Below, one piece after another: positions 27,464 through 35,369 of a stretch of DNA of 64,000 nt. Source of the stretch: Ruminococcus albus AD2013 (GTDB taxonomy: Bacteria > Bacillota > Clostridia > Oscillospirales > Ruminococcaceae); the NCBI RefSeq assembly GCF_000526775.1, contig NZ_JAGS01000001.1, positions 992,001 through 1,056,000 on the forward strand, written 5' to 3'. The position numbers and the translations under genes are program-made. Within the stretch, counting starts at the first letter, position 1. The number at the start of each line of letters is the position of its first letter. Under the pieces are notes generated by a model. It had not been told where the DNA came from. It saw only the letters and a program-made list of their open reading frames with translations, and made no database searches.

Positions 27464-28303
27464 TTACGTAAAAATATCCACTAATACTTCAATTATATCG
27501 ACAAACAATCCGCCGACTTCAAGTCCCGAACTATCGCTGCGCTTTTTGAGCTTTTTAAGGTACTTCTTTTTCTGCTTGTCCATCACATCGCCCTTAGCGA
27601 TCATTTCCCTGACCTGCTGATAATTCAGCCATTTCGGATATTCGTCAAGAAGCTTTGTGTAAAGAGAAACGTCATCTATCACCTCGATATCAGCAAGGTT
27701 CTCGATGGCAAAGAAATTCGCATTATCTACATATCTGCCGTCCATATCGTCAAGTTTTCGCAAGTACCTGAATCCATTCTTACTCGTATCGCCTATCCCA
27801 ACAAACTGAAAGAATATCGGAAAGTGAGAAAGGATCTTTATAGCTTTGTCGGTATCTGATCCGTCGGCATTGTCACCGTCGGTGATAAAGAGAACATATG
27901 TCGGTATTTTCGCAAGTTCTTCCTGAACGAAATAACTGCCCACATCGCGGAGAACGGGCGCATACATCGTTCCGCCCCGCGCAGAGATCTTGTTATCCTT
28001 GATGTAGTCGTAAAAATTCGTCCTCGTTATCGGCGGATACCGCTTGAACTCATGATCAAAAGTCCATACCTCCATTGAGCCGTCATCATCAAAAGCCATA
28101 GCCAGCGGAAGCAGTCTTTCCAGCGTTGCCTGTACCATACCGCTCTGAAAAGCTTTCGTCATTGAACCCGAAACGTCCAGCACAACAGCGACTCTCGAAA
28201 TAAGATGGCTCATATCTGTCTTTTTAAGACAAACTTTATGCACAGTTTCTTTTCTTAGATCCAGACGCTTTTCGGATTCTTCCTTCGATAATCTGACACT
28301 CAC
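27464..28303 (-). CDS. TerF-like vWA domain protein
   Basis: A 279-aa protein starting at GTG 28303 with GGGAGGTG about 9 nt upstream; the longer frame to 28546 runs through the T-box leader and is not coding. The vWA MIDAS is intact: LDVSGSM near residue 55, a threonine loop, and FITDGDNADGS. FQFVGIG, FRYLRKLDDMDGRYVDNANFF and the C-terminal LLDEYPKWL match the vWA module of the tellurium-resistance protein TerF. Cytosolic; metal- or ligand-binding role unknown. Sits between a T-box leader and alaS, an odd position for a ter-type gene. Confidence 0.85.
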   Translation of the reverse strand: MSVRLSKEESEKRLDLRKETVHKVCLKKTDMSHLISRVAVVLDVSGSMTKAFQSGMVQATLERLLPLAMAFDDDGSMEVWTFDHEFKRYPPITRTNFYDYIKDNKISARGGTMYAPVLRDVGSYFVQEELAKIPTYVLFITDGDNADGSDTDKAIKILSHFPIFFQFVGIGDTSKNGFRYLRKLDDMDGRYVDNANFFAIENLADIEVIDDVSLYTKLLDEYPKWLNYQQVREMIAKGDVMDKQKKKYLKKLKKRSDSSGLEVGGLFVDIIEVLVDIFT

Positions 28304-28375
28304 CGCGAAGCACCTCCCGTTTGTATATCTCCGTAAGTTCTTTTTCTCTTTCTCTCGCAAATGCAGTAAACTAAA

Positions 28376-28607
28376 TAAAAACAGCCCCGCCCCTGTACAT
28401 GGGACGAAGCCGATACTCCGTGTTACCACCCAAATTGACGCATACCAAAGCACACGTCCCCTCGACACCTTTAACGCAGATGATACGTCACTGTTTTCAC
28501 AGTACAAGCTCGGGTCAGCCACCGCCGTCCGGACAGGAGCTTTCACCGACCGCTCCCTCTCTTCAGTCCTCGCCTGCGGATAATTCCGTCACAGCATTTA
28601 CATATAT
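28376..28607 (-). promoter_or_regulatory. T-box riboswitch, probable alanine specificity
   Basis: Minus-strand leader holding the T-box core TTGGGTGGTAACACGG (28420-28435 region), then a 12-bp terminator stem CGGCTTCGTCCC/GGGGCGGGGCTG followed by TTTTT (28376-28412). Upstream are AGAGAGG and a GGAGC-loop-GCTCC hairpin with the GGTCGGTGAAA loop. A GCT triplet (Ala) followed by GA in GGTGGCTGACC is the likely specifier. UGGU in the core would pair with an ACCA tRNA end. Function (known): uncharged tRNA stabilises the antiterminator. The specifier placement is inference. Confidence 0.88.
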
Positions 28608-28613
28608 ACATAT

Positions 28614-28642
28614 ATTATATACGATATGTCCTCGATTGTCAA
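28614..28642 (-). promoter_or_regulatory. Promoter of the T-box-vWA-alaS operon
   Basis: Minus-strand TTGACA (28637-28642), 17 bp, TATAAT (28614-28619). Confidence 0.85.
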
Positions 28643-28714
28643 GAGCTTTAACGGATTTTTCACCTTTCTTCACCAAGCTTTTTTCGCTGAAAGTACATTT
28701 CTATCGATAAAAGA

Positions 28715-28747
28715 ACGGACAGCGCTTGATTTTCTCACGCCGTCCGT
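28715..28747 (-). terminator. Terminator after cysK
   Basis: ACGGACGGCG/CGCTGTCCGT stem (one G-U) read on the minus strand, followed by TCTTTT. Confidence 0.8.
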
Positions 28748-28760
28748 TTAAATTTTGTGA

Positions 28761-29687
28761 TCATTCAAAAAGTGGTGTGGAGAAATATCTCTCCGCTGTA
28801 TCGGGAAGGATCGTCACCACAGTCTTGCCCTCGCCCAGCTTTTCAGCCAGTTTCAGTGCCGCAGCAACATTCGTACCGCTGGAAATACCGCACATTATAC
28901 CCTCTTTTGAAGCAAGATCCTTAGCTGTCTGAATAGCTTCTTCATCGCTGACGATGTATATCTCATCGTAGATATTCTGGTTGAGTATATCGGGGATTAT
29001 GCCGTCACCTATGCCCATCTGCAAATGTGTGCCGATAGTTCCGCCAGCCAGGATAGCCGCATTCTCTGGTTCAACAGCCCATATCTCCAGATCGGGATAC
29101 TGTGCGCGAAGTGCTTCACCGATACCTGTAATTGTTCCGCCTGTACCGATACCCGAGCAGAAACCGTCAATCTTGCCCGCTACCTGTTCCATAATCTCCA
29201 AAGCCGTGTGATACTTGTGAGCATAAACGTTGTTGGGGTTAGCAAACTGCTGAGGAACAAAAACCTTCGGATCATTTGCAGCCATGCGAAGAGCCGTATC
29301 AAGGCACTCCTGTATGCAGGCACCGATATCGCCGTCATCGTGAACAAGGATCACCTGTGCACCATAGTGTTCCACAAGCTTACGTCTTTCTTCACTTACC
29401 GAGTCGGGCATGATTATGACCGTCTTGTAACCTCTCACCGCACCAACCAATGCCAGGCCTATGCCCTGATTTCCGCTGGTAGGTTCAACGATTATAGTAT
29501 CTTCCTTTATAAGGCCTTCCTTTTCTGCATTCTTTATCATATTGTAAGCTGTTCTGGTTTTTATCGAACCGCCCACATTCAAGCCCTCGAACTTTACAAG
29601 CACCTCAGCATTACCGGGCTTGTTCATTCTATTGAGTCTTATCATGGGAGTATGTCCCAAAGCTTCAAGAATGTTGTTGTAAATCAT
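28761..29687 (-). CDS. cysK: Cysteine synthase (O-acetylserine sulfhydrylase family)
   Basis: A 308-aa fold-type II PLP enzyme. The Schiff-base Lys is in GGSIKTRTA (usual form GGSxKDRxA), the substrate loop reads PTSGNQGIGLA (usually TSGNTG), the phosphate loop is GTGGTITG, and GISSG is present near the C-terminus. The reaction expected is O-acetylserine plus sulfide to cysteine; the KTR and GNQ variants suggest a subfamily and leave room for another amine or thiol substrate. Own promoter, with a palindrome at the start site, and own terminator. Confidence 0.88.
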   Translation of the reverse strand: MIYNNILEALGHTPMIRLNRMNKPGNAEVLVKFEGLNVGGSIKTRTAYNMIKNAEKEGLIKEDTIIVEPTSGNQGIGLALVGAVRGYKTVIIMPDSVSEERRKLVEHYGAQVILVHDDGDIGACIQECLDTALRMAANDPKVFVPQQFANPNNVYAHKYHTALEIMEQVAGKIDGFCSGIGTGGTITGIGEALRAQYPDLEIWAVEPENAAILAGGTIGTHLQMGIGDGIIPDILNQNIYDEIYIVSDEEAIQTAKDLASKEGIMCGISSGTNVAAALKLAEKLGEGKTVVTILPDTAERYFSTPLFE

Positions 29688-29702
29688 ATTTCTACTCCGT
29701 TC

Positions 29703-29729
29703 TATGCTATAAAATTATTTAATAGCATA
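29703..29729 (-). promoter_or_regulatory. Inverted repeat at the cysK transcription start
   Basis: Perfect TATGCTAT/ATAGCATA repeat (29703-29710, 29722-29729) located just after the -10, covering the predicted +1. Candidate repressor operator of unknown regulator. Confidence 0.5.
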
Positions 29730-29732
29730 ACT

Positions 29733-29761
29733 ATCATACTATAAAAAGGAATTTTTGTCAA
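29733..29761 (-). promoter_or_regulatory. Promoter of cysK
   Basis: Minus-strand TTGACA (29756-29761), 17 bp, TATGAT (29733-29738). Confidence 0.8.
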
Positions 29762-30128
29762 GTGCTTATCTATCATCAGAATTCAGCTTATGACTTCTGT
29801 TATCCGATCAAAGTACACATATCTACACCGATAATATTGTACAAAAAGCTGTTTTATCTTTTAACTCGGACATATTTCTGCAAGAGTTGTACAAAAACGT
29901 ACAACTTCTGCGCATAAATCACTGATAGTAAAAGGACTATCCCGACGCATTTCTTAAAATGCGCTGTTTACATAAAGCCCCGATGCGCACGATGGCAGGC
30001 TGACATTTGCTGTGACTACGGCACAAAAAATGACGTACTATACTGCAGCGGGACAGCATCTTGATAACCAAATATCAAAGCATAATATACATAAAAAGTA
30101 AATTTTTGCTGATTTTAGCTCTATATAC
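29762..30128. other. Intergenic region, nothing recognised
   Basis: Contains small repeats (GTACAAAAA near 29845, GTTGTACAAAAACGTACAAC near 29886-29905, partly palindromic), but no coding frame, terminator or RNA motif I can name. Confidence 0.4.
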
Positions 30129-30157
30129 TTGCAATCGGTGTAAAAATAGTGTATAAT
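30129..30157 (+). promoter_or_regulatory. Promoter of the 30.2-31.5 kb operon
   Basis: TTGCAA (30129-30134), 17 bp, TATAAT (30152-30157). Confidence 0.75.
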
Positions 30158-30197
30158 TAATTGTGATAATTTTTATTCAGAAAGGCAGGTCGCTTCT

Positions 30198-30542
30198 ATG
30201 GATATCAAGGAAATCAGCAAAAAAGTCAATATTTCTCTCAACACCAAAACCGAGAAAGGAATAATGACCGCCGCTATATCAACAGCCCTTGCTATACTTA
30301 CGATATCATCAAAAAAGAAAAAAGGCAAACCGAACTTTTTTCAGCGTATCGGTAAGTATTACGGTTCTATCGATAAACTGCTTGTGATGACTGTCGCCAA
30401 GGAAGCAGCCGAAGATGAAAAGCGCCGCGCCTTAGAACAGGAATTCAAGACCAAGAAAATCAGAGACCTGAATATAATAGATGCCGAACCTATAGACCTG
30501 TCTGATGTTTCAGAGGAAAAAACGGAGAGCGGTAATGACTGA
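30198..30542 (+). CDS. Hypothetical protein, 114 aa
   Basis: Not recognised. The ATG at 30198 follows AAAGGCAGG. The protein has a short alanine-rich hydrophobic stretch (residues 23-37) that could be a weak membrane helix, then a strongly basic KKKKGK segment, then a charged helical region and an acidic tail. First gene of a three-gene unit; its stop overlaps the next start (ATGACTGA), so the two products are probably coupled and may act together. Confidence 0.65.
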   Translation: MDIKEISKKVNISLNTKTEKGIMTAAISTALAILTISSKKKKGKPNFFQRIGKYYGSIDKLLVMTVAKEAAEDEKRRALEQEFKTKKIRDLNIIDAEPIDLSDVSEEKTESGND

Positions 30543-30891
30543 ATATCTGACAAAGTACAGGAAATATATTCTTGAATGTCTTGAAGATGAAAACTGTGAC
30601 TTTGCAAAACTGCTTGATTATCACAGTGAAAAACTGCGTCATTTTCAGCACGAAAGATTCATACATCTTATAGTGCTGGTACTGTTCGCGCTGTGTACCG
30701 TCATAACCATACTTGCTGTCGCTATCTACAACAAGCTGACGCTGATACCTCTGGCGGCACTTTTTATGGTACTGCTTGTGCCGTATATAAAGCATTATTT
30801 TTTTCTTGAAAACACAGTACAGCTCCTTTATAAAGACTATGACGCCATATACAAAAAAGTTCACGGCTTTTCCCAGGAGGACTTGAAATGA
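30535..30891 (+). CDS. Hypothetical membrane protein, 118 aa
   Basis: Not recognised. The start is ATG 30535 inside the end of the previous gene, giving MTEYLTKYRK; an earlier in-frame ATG (30505) lacks a ribosome site. Two adjacent transmembrane helices lie at about residues 43-65 and 68-85, flanked by charged N- and C-terminal helices, which predicts a hairpin membrane protein with both ends in the cytosol. It overlaps the flavin reductase start by an ATGA. Confidence 0.7.
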   Translation: MTEYLTKYRKYILECLEDENCDFAKLLDYHSEKLRHFQHERFIHLIVLVLFALCTVITILAVAIYNKLTLIPLAALFMVLLVPYIKHYFFLENTVQLLYKDYDAIYKKVHGFSQEDLK

Positions 30892-31478
30892 CATACCATA
30901 AAGAGCACTGGAAAGGCAGCGTGATAACTTCTCCCCTGCCTCCTACCCTAGTTACCTGCGCGTTTGAAGATAAGATAAATGTGCTTACTATCGCATGGAC
31001 AGGCATACTCTGCACCCGTCCTCCAGTTACCTATATCTCGGTCAGACCTGAAAGATATTCATATGACCTTATAAAAAACAGCGGTGAGTTCGTTATAAAT
31101 CTTCCCACAAAAGAACTGGTCAGAGCAGTTGACCGCTGCGGTGTAAAGACAGGTTCCAAACTTGATAAATTTGCCGACTGCGGACTTCACACAGAAGAGT
31201 GTGTAAATGTATCAACACCAATGATCGCGGAATGTCCCGTAAGCATAGAATGTAAGGTGAAGGAGATCGTCCCGCTGGGCAGCCATGATATGTTCATAGC
31301 TGATATCGTTGGGATAAACGCAGCAAAGGAGCTTCTTGATGAAAGCGGAAAGCTCTGTCTTGAAAAAGCAGGACTTCTTGCTTACGCTCACGGCGGATAT
31401 TTCGAGCTGGGAAAACAACTTGGCAGCTTCGGTTATTCCGTAAGGAAAAATAAAAAGCGCTCCGAGAAAAAACGCTGA
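30888..31478 (+). CDS. Flavin reductase/flavoredoxin-like domain protein
   Basis: A 196-aa FMN-binding split-barrel protein of the flavin reductase-like family: PPTLVTCAF near the N-terminus, TIAWTGILCTRPPVTYISVRP (flavin-binding strand), and GEFVINLP. Family members bind FMN and move electrons, as in flavoredoxin. The C-terminus is lysine/arginine-rich, which is atypical. Translationally coupled to the preceding membrane protein (ATGA). A second protein of related type is encoded at 56497-57030. Confidence 0.85.
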   Translation: MTYHKEHWKGSVITSPLPPTLVTCAFEDKINVLTIAWTGILCTRPPVTYISVRPERYSYDLIKNSGEFVINLPTKELVRAVDRCGVKTGSKLDKFADCGLHTEECVNVSTPMIAECPVSIECKVKEIVPLGSHDMFIADIVGINAAKELLDESGKLCLEKAGLLAYAHGGYFELGKQLGSFGYSVRKNKKRSEKKR

Positions 31479-31541
31479 ATGCCTTGTCTTACATAGACGG
31501 GTATCGGCTTTATATAAATTTTACGAAAGAGGAATTATTGA

Positions 31542-32687
31542 ATGATGAAGAACATAACAACTACAGCTTCCGCTTTTTTATGCAACAAGGTCAGGGTTAA
31601 TACTGCTTATGCCTGGACTTCTGATGTACACAGCTATATCGCGGAAAAGGCACTGGAGCTTCTGACAATAGATAAAAAACTTCGCCCTGCTGCTTTTTAT
31701 AAGGACTGGCATGAAGAGATCAAGCTCGGTGCTGTTCAGCCCGATAAGACCGGGGATATAGACGAAGGACCAGGTATGCACTATTATTCCTGCATGAACG
31801 CTAAGGGCAAGGAACTGGATGAATCAAACGGATTCTACCGCAACAGGCTGGGCGATTTTGCACCCAGCGCGAGAACACTATTCCGTGCAAATTATACATC
31901 TGCGGTATCACTTTATAAAAGCGGCATGACCAAGGAATCTATGATATATCTTGGCAGAGCTATACACTTTGTTTCCGATATGGGCTGTACTCCTCATGTT
32001 GCGAATATGACCAGCGGCATCAAGGCAAGCAATGTTCACAACGCTTTTGAAAAGCAGATAAAGAACAGCTACACAGGTTTCAAGGCAGACAGCTTTGACA
32101 AGCGCCTTACAAAGTATTATGAAAAAGCTGATCCCGGCGATGCTTTCAACAAGCTGATAAAATACGCGGGCAAGTTTGTTGATACAATACTCCACCTCGA
32201 TCCAAGAGCTTTTGATGATACTGCCAAAAACACTATTCCCGTAACCGAACAGCACGTAATGGCAGTTCTTCTGAAATTCTTCAATGACTGCAATTCTGAC
32301 AGCGGCAACTTTATCTGCAACGACAAGATGTACACTTTCAAAAACGAAGCAACAGGTCTTTTGCTGACTACTACAGCAAAGAGCATCTCCGTTGATGAAT
32401 CCGACAAGGATAAGGATCAGAAGCTGAAAGTAAAGCTCAGTGAGACAGGTACTTTCGGATTGAGAGCCATAAGCGGCGGATACATCAACAAAAAATGTAA
32501 TGGCTACGATTACCTGAAGATCGACGGCAAGGCCGCACAGTTCAGGGCTGAAGCACTTGGCAACCGCAGATTTGTCATCAGCACCGAAGAAAGCGATTTC
32601 AAAAAGTATCTGACTGCAAAGGGCAGCAAACTTACTGTTGCTTCATACGAGCCCGACAATCACTATATGATATGGGTTCTTAGCTGA
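31542..32687 (+). CDS. Secreted zinc-dependent phospholipase C-like enzyme
   Basis: A 381-aa protein related to Bacillus PC-PLC and clostridial alpha-toxin. A short signal-like N-terminus is followed by NTAYAW: cleavage after Ala would leave Trp as residue 1, as in known enzymes where that Trp binds zinc. Further ligands are visible: DVHSYI, VQPDKTGD, GMHYY, GRAIHFVSDMGCTPHVAN and VHNAFE. These hydrolyse phospholipid headgroups. The C-terminal 120 residues are beta-rich and look like a trefoil or fascin-like domain rather than the PLAT domain of alpha-toxin. The signal peptide is less hydrophobic than usual. Confidence 0.85.
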   Translation: MMKNITTTASAFLCNKVRVNTAYAWTSDVHSYIAEKALELLTIDKKLRPAAFYKDWHEEIKLGAVQPDKTGDIDEGPGMHYYSCMNAKGKELDESNGFYRNRLGDFAPSARTLFRANYTSAVSLYKSGMTKESMIYLGRAIHFVSDMGCTPHVANMTSGIKASNVHNAFEKQIKNSYTGFKADSFDKRLTKYYEKADPGDAFNKLIKYAGKFVDTILHLDPRAFDDTAKNTIPVTEQHVMAVLLKFFNDCNSDSGNFICNDKMYTFKNEATGLLLTTTAKSISVDESDKDKDQKLKVKLSETGTFGLRAISGGYINKKCNGYDYLKIDGKAAQFRAEALGNRRFVISTEESDFKKYLTAKGSKLTVASYEPDNHYMIWVLS

Positions 32688-32710
32688 GCAAAAATATAAA
32701 TAAAAATACG

Positions 32711-32750
32711 ACCGTCTGTCACAGCATACAACTGTGTACAGACGGTTTAT
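32711..32750 (+). terminator. Terminator between phospholipase C and cotH genes
   Basis: Stem ACCGTCTGT/ACAGACGGT with an inner CACAG/CTGTG helix, then TTTATT. Confidence 0.8.
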
Positions 32751-32795
32751 TATTTATAGATTGTATAGATATCAGGGTTTTGCCTGCCTTTTATA

Positions 32796-34829
32796 TCATT
32801 CGTAAATAGCTTTTATCTCGCAGTCGCCTTTTATAGTGACTGTTGCAGTTGGTGAATTTGCGTCTGAGATGGAACAGCCTGTTGCTTCCCACTTGACGAA
32901 CTTGCCAGATGCAGGGTCGGCGGTCACGGTGATGGGATAAGCAGTGTAGTATTCACCCGAAAAATCCTTATCCGAAAGGTCGAGTGCTGTGGTGTTAAGG
33001 ATAACTCCGCCCTTGGAACTGTCAGAAGTTTTGACAGTCACGGAAACTTTTTCACCCGGCTTGAAAACATCGGTGATATGAGTCATGAAGACCTTGTTCC
33101 TGCCATCAAGGAACTGTTTCAGACCATCGGCATTCCACTCAAAACCATCTTTCGCGTAGTCGGGGCCGAAGCGCTTGAAGGTATCTATCACAAGTGAAGA
33201 ATATACCCTCACGATGTCATTGTAAGCGGCATCGACCTTGCTTTTTTCAAAACTGATATTCCTCATATCGCAGAGGGAGAGAATGAACATCTGCTTGAAA
33301 TCATCGTTATCCAGCAGGGCACGGAATATCTCAGCGGGAGGCTGGTCAAGGTCTTTGAAAGTCTGGGTACCATTGATGGCTTTTTTGATGAAATTTTCAT
33401 CGTAGTTCTGTCCGCCTGTGTATATGCCGCTGGAATAGTCGGTGTCATAAGCCATCATGCGCCATTTTCCATCGGATACAGCGGTAGCATTGTCGGCATC
33501 GCGCACTCTCCACATACGCCAGTTATTGCCCTGGATAATGCTGTCTTCATTGGCGATGTAAATATTGAATGCCATGTAATCCGAGAATGTCTGCATATCA
33601 AGCATATCACAAGCCTTTGCGTAGTTATCAGCATCGGACATATCATTTTCAGTAATGAATTCATACATATCGCTGTAAAGCTTGATATCTTCGTCATTGC
33701 CCTCCTCTATCTCGCCTACTTTCAATATAACGACGTTGTTGTTATCAATTTCGTAGTTATTTGAGATATAGTTATCGCTATAATCCTCGGTAAGGGTATA
33801 CATACCCCAGTATTCGCCGTCGATGAAAGCCACCACGGGAGTAGACTGGATAGTTTCAAAAGTTTTATCGCTTACCATCGACTGAAGAAGCGGGTCGCGT
33901 ATCTTGGCGAAATTACAGTCATTTCCGCCGTTTCTAAGGACAAAGGACTTATACTTTTCCACATTTCCCTGATCATCAGAACGGGTATTATCGGGGATAA
34001 GTTCATATTTAACATTCTTCGCGCCGTAATCTTTGCGAGCAGAAAGACGAAGACTTTTCTGATGTTCGTTTCGGGATGCGGCACCCATTATCCTTATGCC
34101 AAGATCCTGCGTGAAAGCAGTAGTTCCGTCGGAGAGGATATACTCTGCATAGACGGGACGCTCCCATTCTTTACCGCGCTGGGTGAAGTTGGCTTCCTGC
34201 TTCCAGACATCAGCGGAAGCATTTTTGGGATCTTCCGCCAGCCAGTCATCATGGACTTTGCCCAGAACGTAGATACCTCTTTCATAGTCAAAGAGATCCG
34301 CCTGATCCATCATAAGGGATATAACAGGGACATCCCCGTATTTTTTGACTCTGTCGATACCAACAAATATCGTGCGGGAAGTCACTTTGCCATGGGTACC
34401 ATCGGACTTGAAAGCCGCCGCCCTGATGACATTGCCTTTATCCACAGTCATTGGTGGAGAATAATCATGGCTTGCTGTGATATCCTTGTGTTCCGCCAGG
34501 GTTGAAAAATCGTTCTTGCGGTCGGACAAGGTCAGGGCTTCGGTATATTCGGGCGAAGACTCATTGGGGATACTGCCGTCGGTGGTATACCTTATTGTTA
34601 AGCCCTCGCCCTGTGCTGAAAGTTCAAGCTGCTGATCAATATCGTAGAAACCGCTTTCAAGGCTGAATTCCACAGAGCTGACAGACTCATCGAGCATACC
34701 ATCATCTGCTGTACCGGCAGATTGGGATGAAGAATTCTTTTTGCTGCCGGGCTTTTTATTTGAGCAGCTGCTCACGCTAAGTACACAGACAAGAGCTGTC
34801 AGCAGTGCGATATTTTTTCTTATATCCAT
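32796..34829 (-). CDS. CotH-family lipoprotein
   Basis: A 677-aa exported lipoprotein: signal peptide ending LSVSSC (lipobox). It is followed by a low-complexity Ser/Lys linker, then a chitobiase/FN3-like beta domain (about 50-160, GLTIRYTTDGSIPNESSPEY). The CotH kinase-like domain (about 170-560) contains LGIRIMGAASR, KSLRLSARKDYG, FVLRNGGND, DGEYWGMYTLTED and WRMMAYDTDYS. The C-terminal 90 residues form a Gly/Val beta repeat domain. CotH proteins are protein kinases on spore coats or surface scaffold proteins of cellulolytic Ruminococci. It has a long structured leader. Confidence 0.88.
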   Translation of the reverse strand: MDIRKNIALLTALVCVLSVSSCSNKKPGSKKNSSSQSAGTADDGMLDESVSSVEFSLESGFYDIDQQLELSAQGEGLTIRYTTDGSIPNESSPEYTEALTLSDRKNDFSTLAEHKDITASHDYSPPMTVDKGNVIRAAAFKSDGTHGKVTSRTIFVGIDRVKKYGDVPVISLMMDQADLFDYERGIYVLGKVHDDWLAEDPKNASADVWKQEANFTQRGKEWERPVYAEYILSDGTTAFTQDLGIRIMGAASRNEHQKSLRLSARKDYGAKNVKYELIPDNTRSDDQGNVEKYKSFVLRNGGNDCNFAKIRDPLLQSMVSDKTFETIQSTPVVAFIDGEYWGMYTLTEDYSDNYISNNYEIDNNNVVILKVGEIEEGNDEDIKLYSDMYEFITENDMSDADNYAKACDMLDMQTFSDYMAFNIYIANEDSIIQGNNWRMWRVRDADNATAVSDGKWRMMAYDTDYSSGIYTGGQNYDENFIKKAINGTQTFKDLDQPPAEIFRALLDNDDFKQMFILSLCDMRNISFEKSKVDAAYNDIVRVYSSLVIDTFKRFGPDYAKDGFEWNADGLKQFLDGRNKVFMTHITDVFKPGEKVSVTVKTSDSSKGGVILNTTALDLSDKDFSGEYYTAYPITVTADPASGKFVKWEATGCSISDANSPTATVTIKGDCEIKAIYE

Positions 34830-34850
34830 TTATGTCAGTTCCTTTCAAGT

Positions 34851-34881
34851 AAAACAGCCTGTCGGCATAAGCAGACAGGCT
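34851..34881 (-). terminator. Terminator at the end of the cotH leader
   Basis: Stem AGCCTGTC/GACAGGCT with inner pairs, followed on the minus strand by TTTT, only about 22 bp before the cotH ATG and ahead of its AAAGGA ribosome site. It fits an attenuator or the end of a separate small RNA. Confidence 0.75.
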
Positions 34882-35120
34882 ATCAACATAAACATGGTAA
34901 GAGCTTATGGCTGACACGCCTCCGCTCCCTGGTCTGCCCCCAACCCAGAGGGCAGTATATGATTCTTTCGGACGCTATCCGAATAAATCACTTCCCTGCT
35001 CATCGAAAAGCCTTAAACATCGAGATGAGCCAGCCGAATCAAAAGGCACCTGATGGCGTCTTTAAGATGTTATTTTCGCCGTGTTTACGGCAGGCATATG
35101 AAGAACTATTGCCCTTCATC
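34882..35120 (-). ncRNA. Structured leader or small RNA upstream of cotH, family unknown
   Basis: Runs from the predicted start near 35120 to the terminator, about 270 nt with no coding frame. In transcript order it forms ATGAAG/CTTCAT, GCCGT/ACGGC, AAAGACGCC/GGTGCCTTT, CTCATC/GATGAG, TGATT..TTCGGA/TCCGAA..AATCA and CTGCCC/GGGCAG hairpins, then a G-rich segment ACCAGGGAGCGGAGGCGTG. I compared it from memory with SAM, FMN, TPP, lysine, c-di-GMP, M-box, ydaO, T-box, RNase P, tmRNA and SRP motifs and none fits. A divergent 6S RNA or a novel riboswitch are both possible. Confidence 0.6.
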
Positions 35121-35126
35121 AAGCAT

Positions 35127-35155
35127 ATTATAACAAATCTTCCCACAATTGTCAA
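35127..35155 (-). promoter_or_regulatory. Promoter of the cotH leader
   Basis: Minus-strand TTGACA (35150-35155), 17 bp, TATAAT (35127-35132): full consensus. Confidence 0.88.
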
Positions 35156-35298
35156 GTCCTTTTGCATATTATTTATAAATATTTTCTGTAACAAAAGATA
35201 GAAAAAAGAAGATAATATATCGGATTAACAATTATTTGTAAATCGGTGTCGAGAGAAAAGTGATGTAATGATATCATTCACAGATGATATTCGATATG

Positions 35299-35335
35299 AA
35301 AAGGCACTTCTGTCAGCTGTATGACAAAAGTGCCT
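35299..35335 (-). terminator. Terminator after the zinc-ribbon gene
   Basis: AGGCACTT/AAGTGCCT stem with an inner TGTCA/TGACA helix, then TTTTC on the minus strand. Confidence 0.8.
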
Positions 35336-35369
35336 GAAATACATATATTATTAAAAAACTTAAAGCGGT

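Noticed and set aside
26598..27620. Long plus-strand frame of 340 codons opposite alaS
   Set aside because: It is antisense to a fully conserved alaS, has no family motif, and its codons follow from alaS bias.
28304..28546. N-terminal extension of the vWA frame into the T-box leader
   Set aside because: The extension codes through the T-box core and terminator; the GTG at 28303 with GGGAGGTG is the natural start.
28399..28710. Plus-strand 103-codon frame over the T-box
   Set aside because: Explained entirely by the antisense T-box leader and promoter.
34851..35120. Known riboswitch or housekeeping RNA (SAM, TPP, FMN, c-di-GMP, RNase P, tmRNA, SRP)
   Set aside because: None of their core motifs could be found in the leader; left as unknown.
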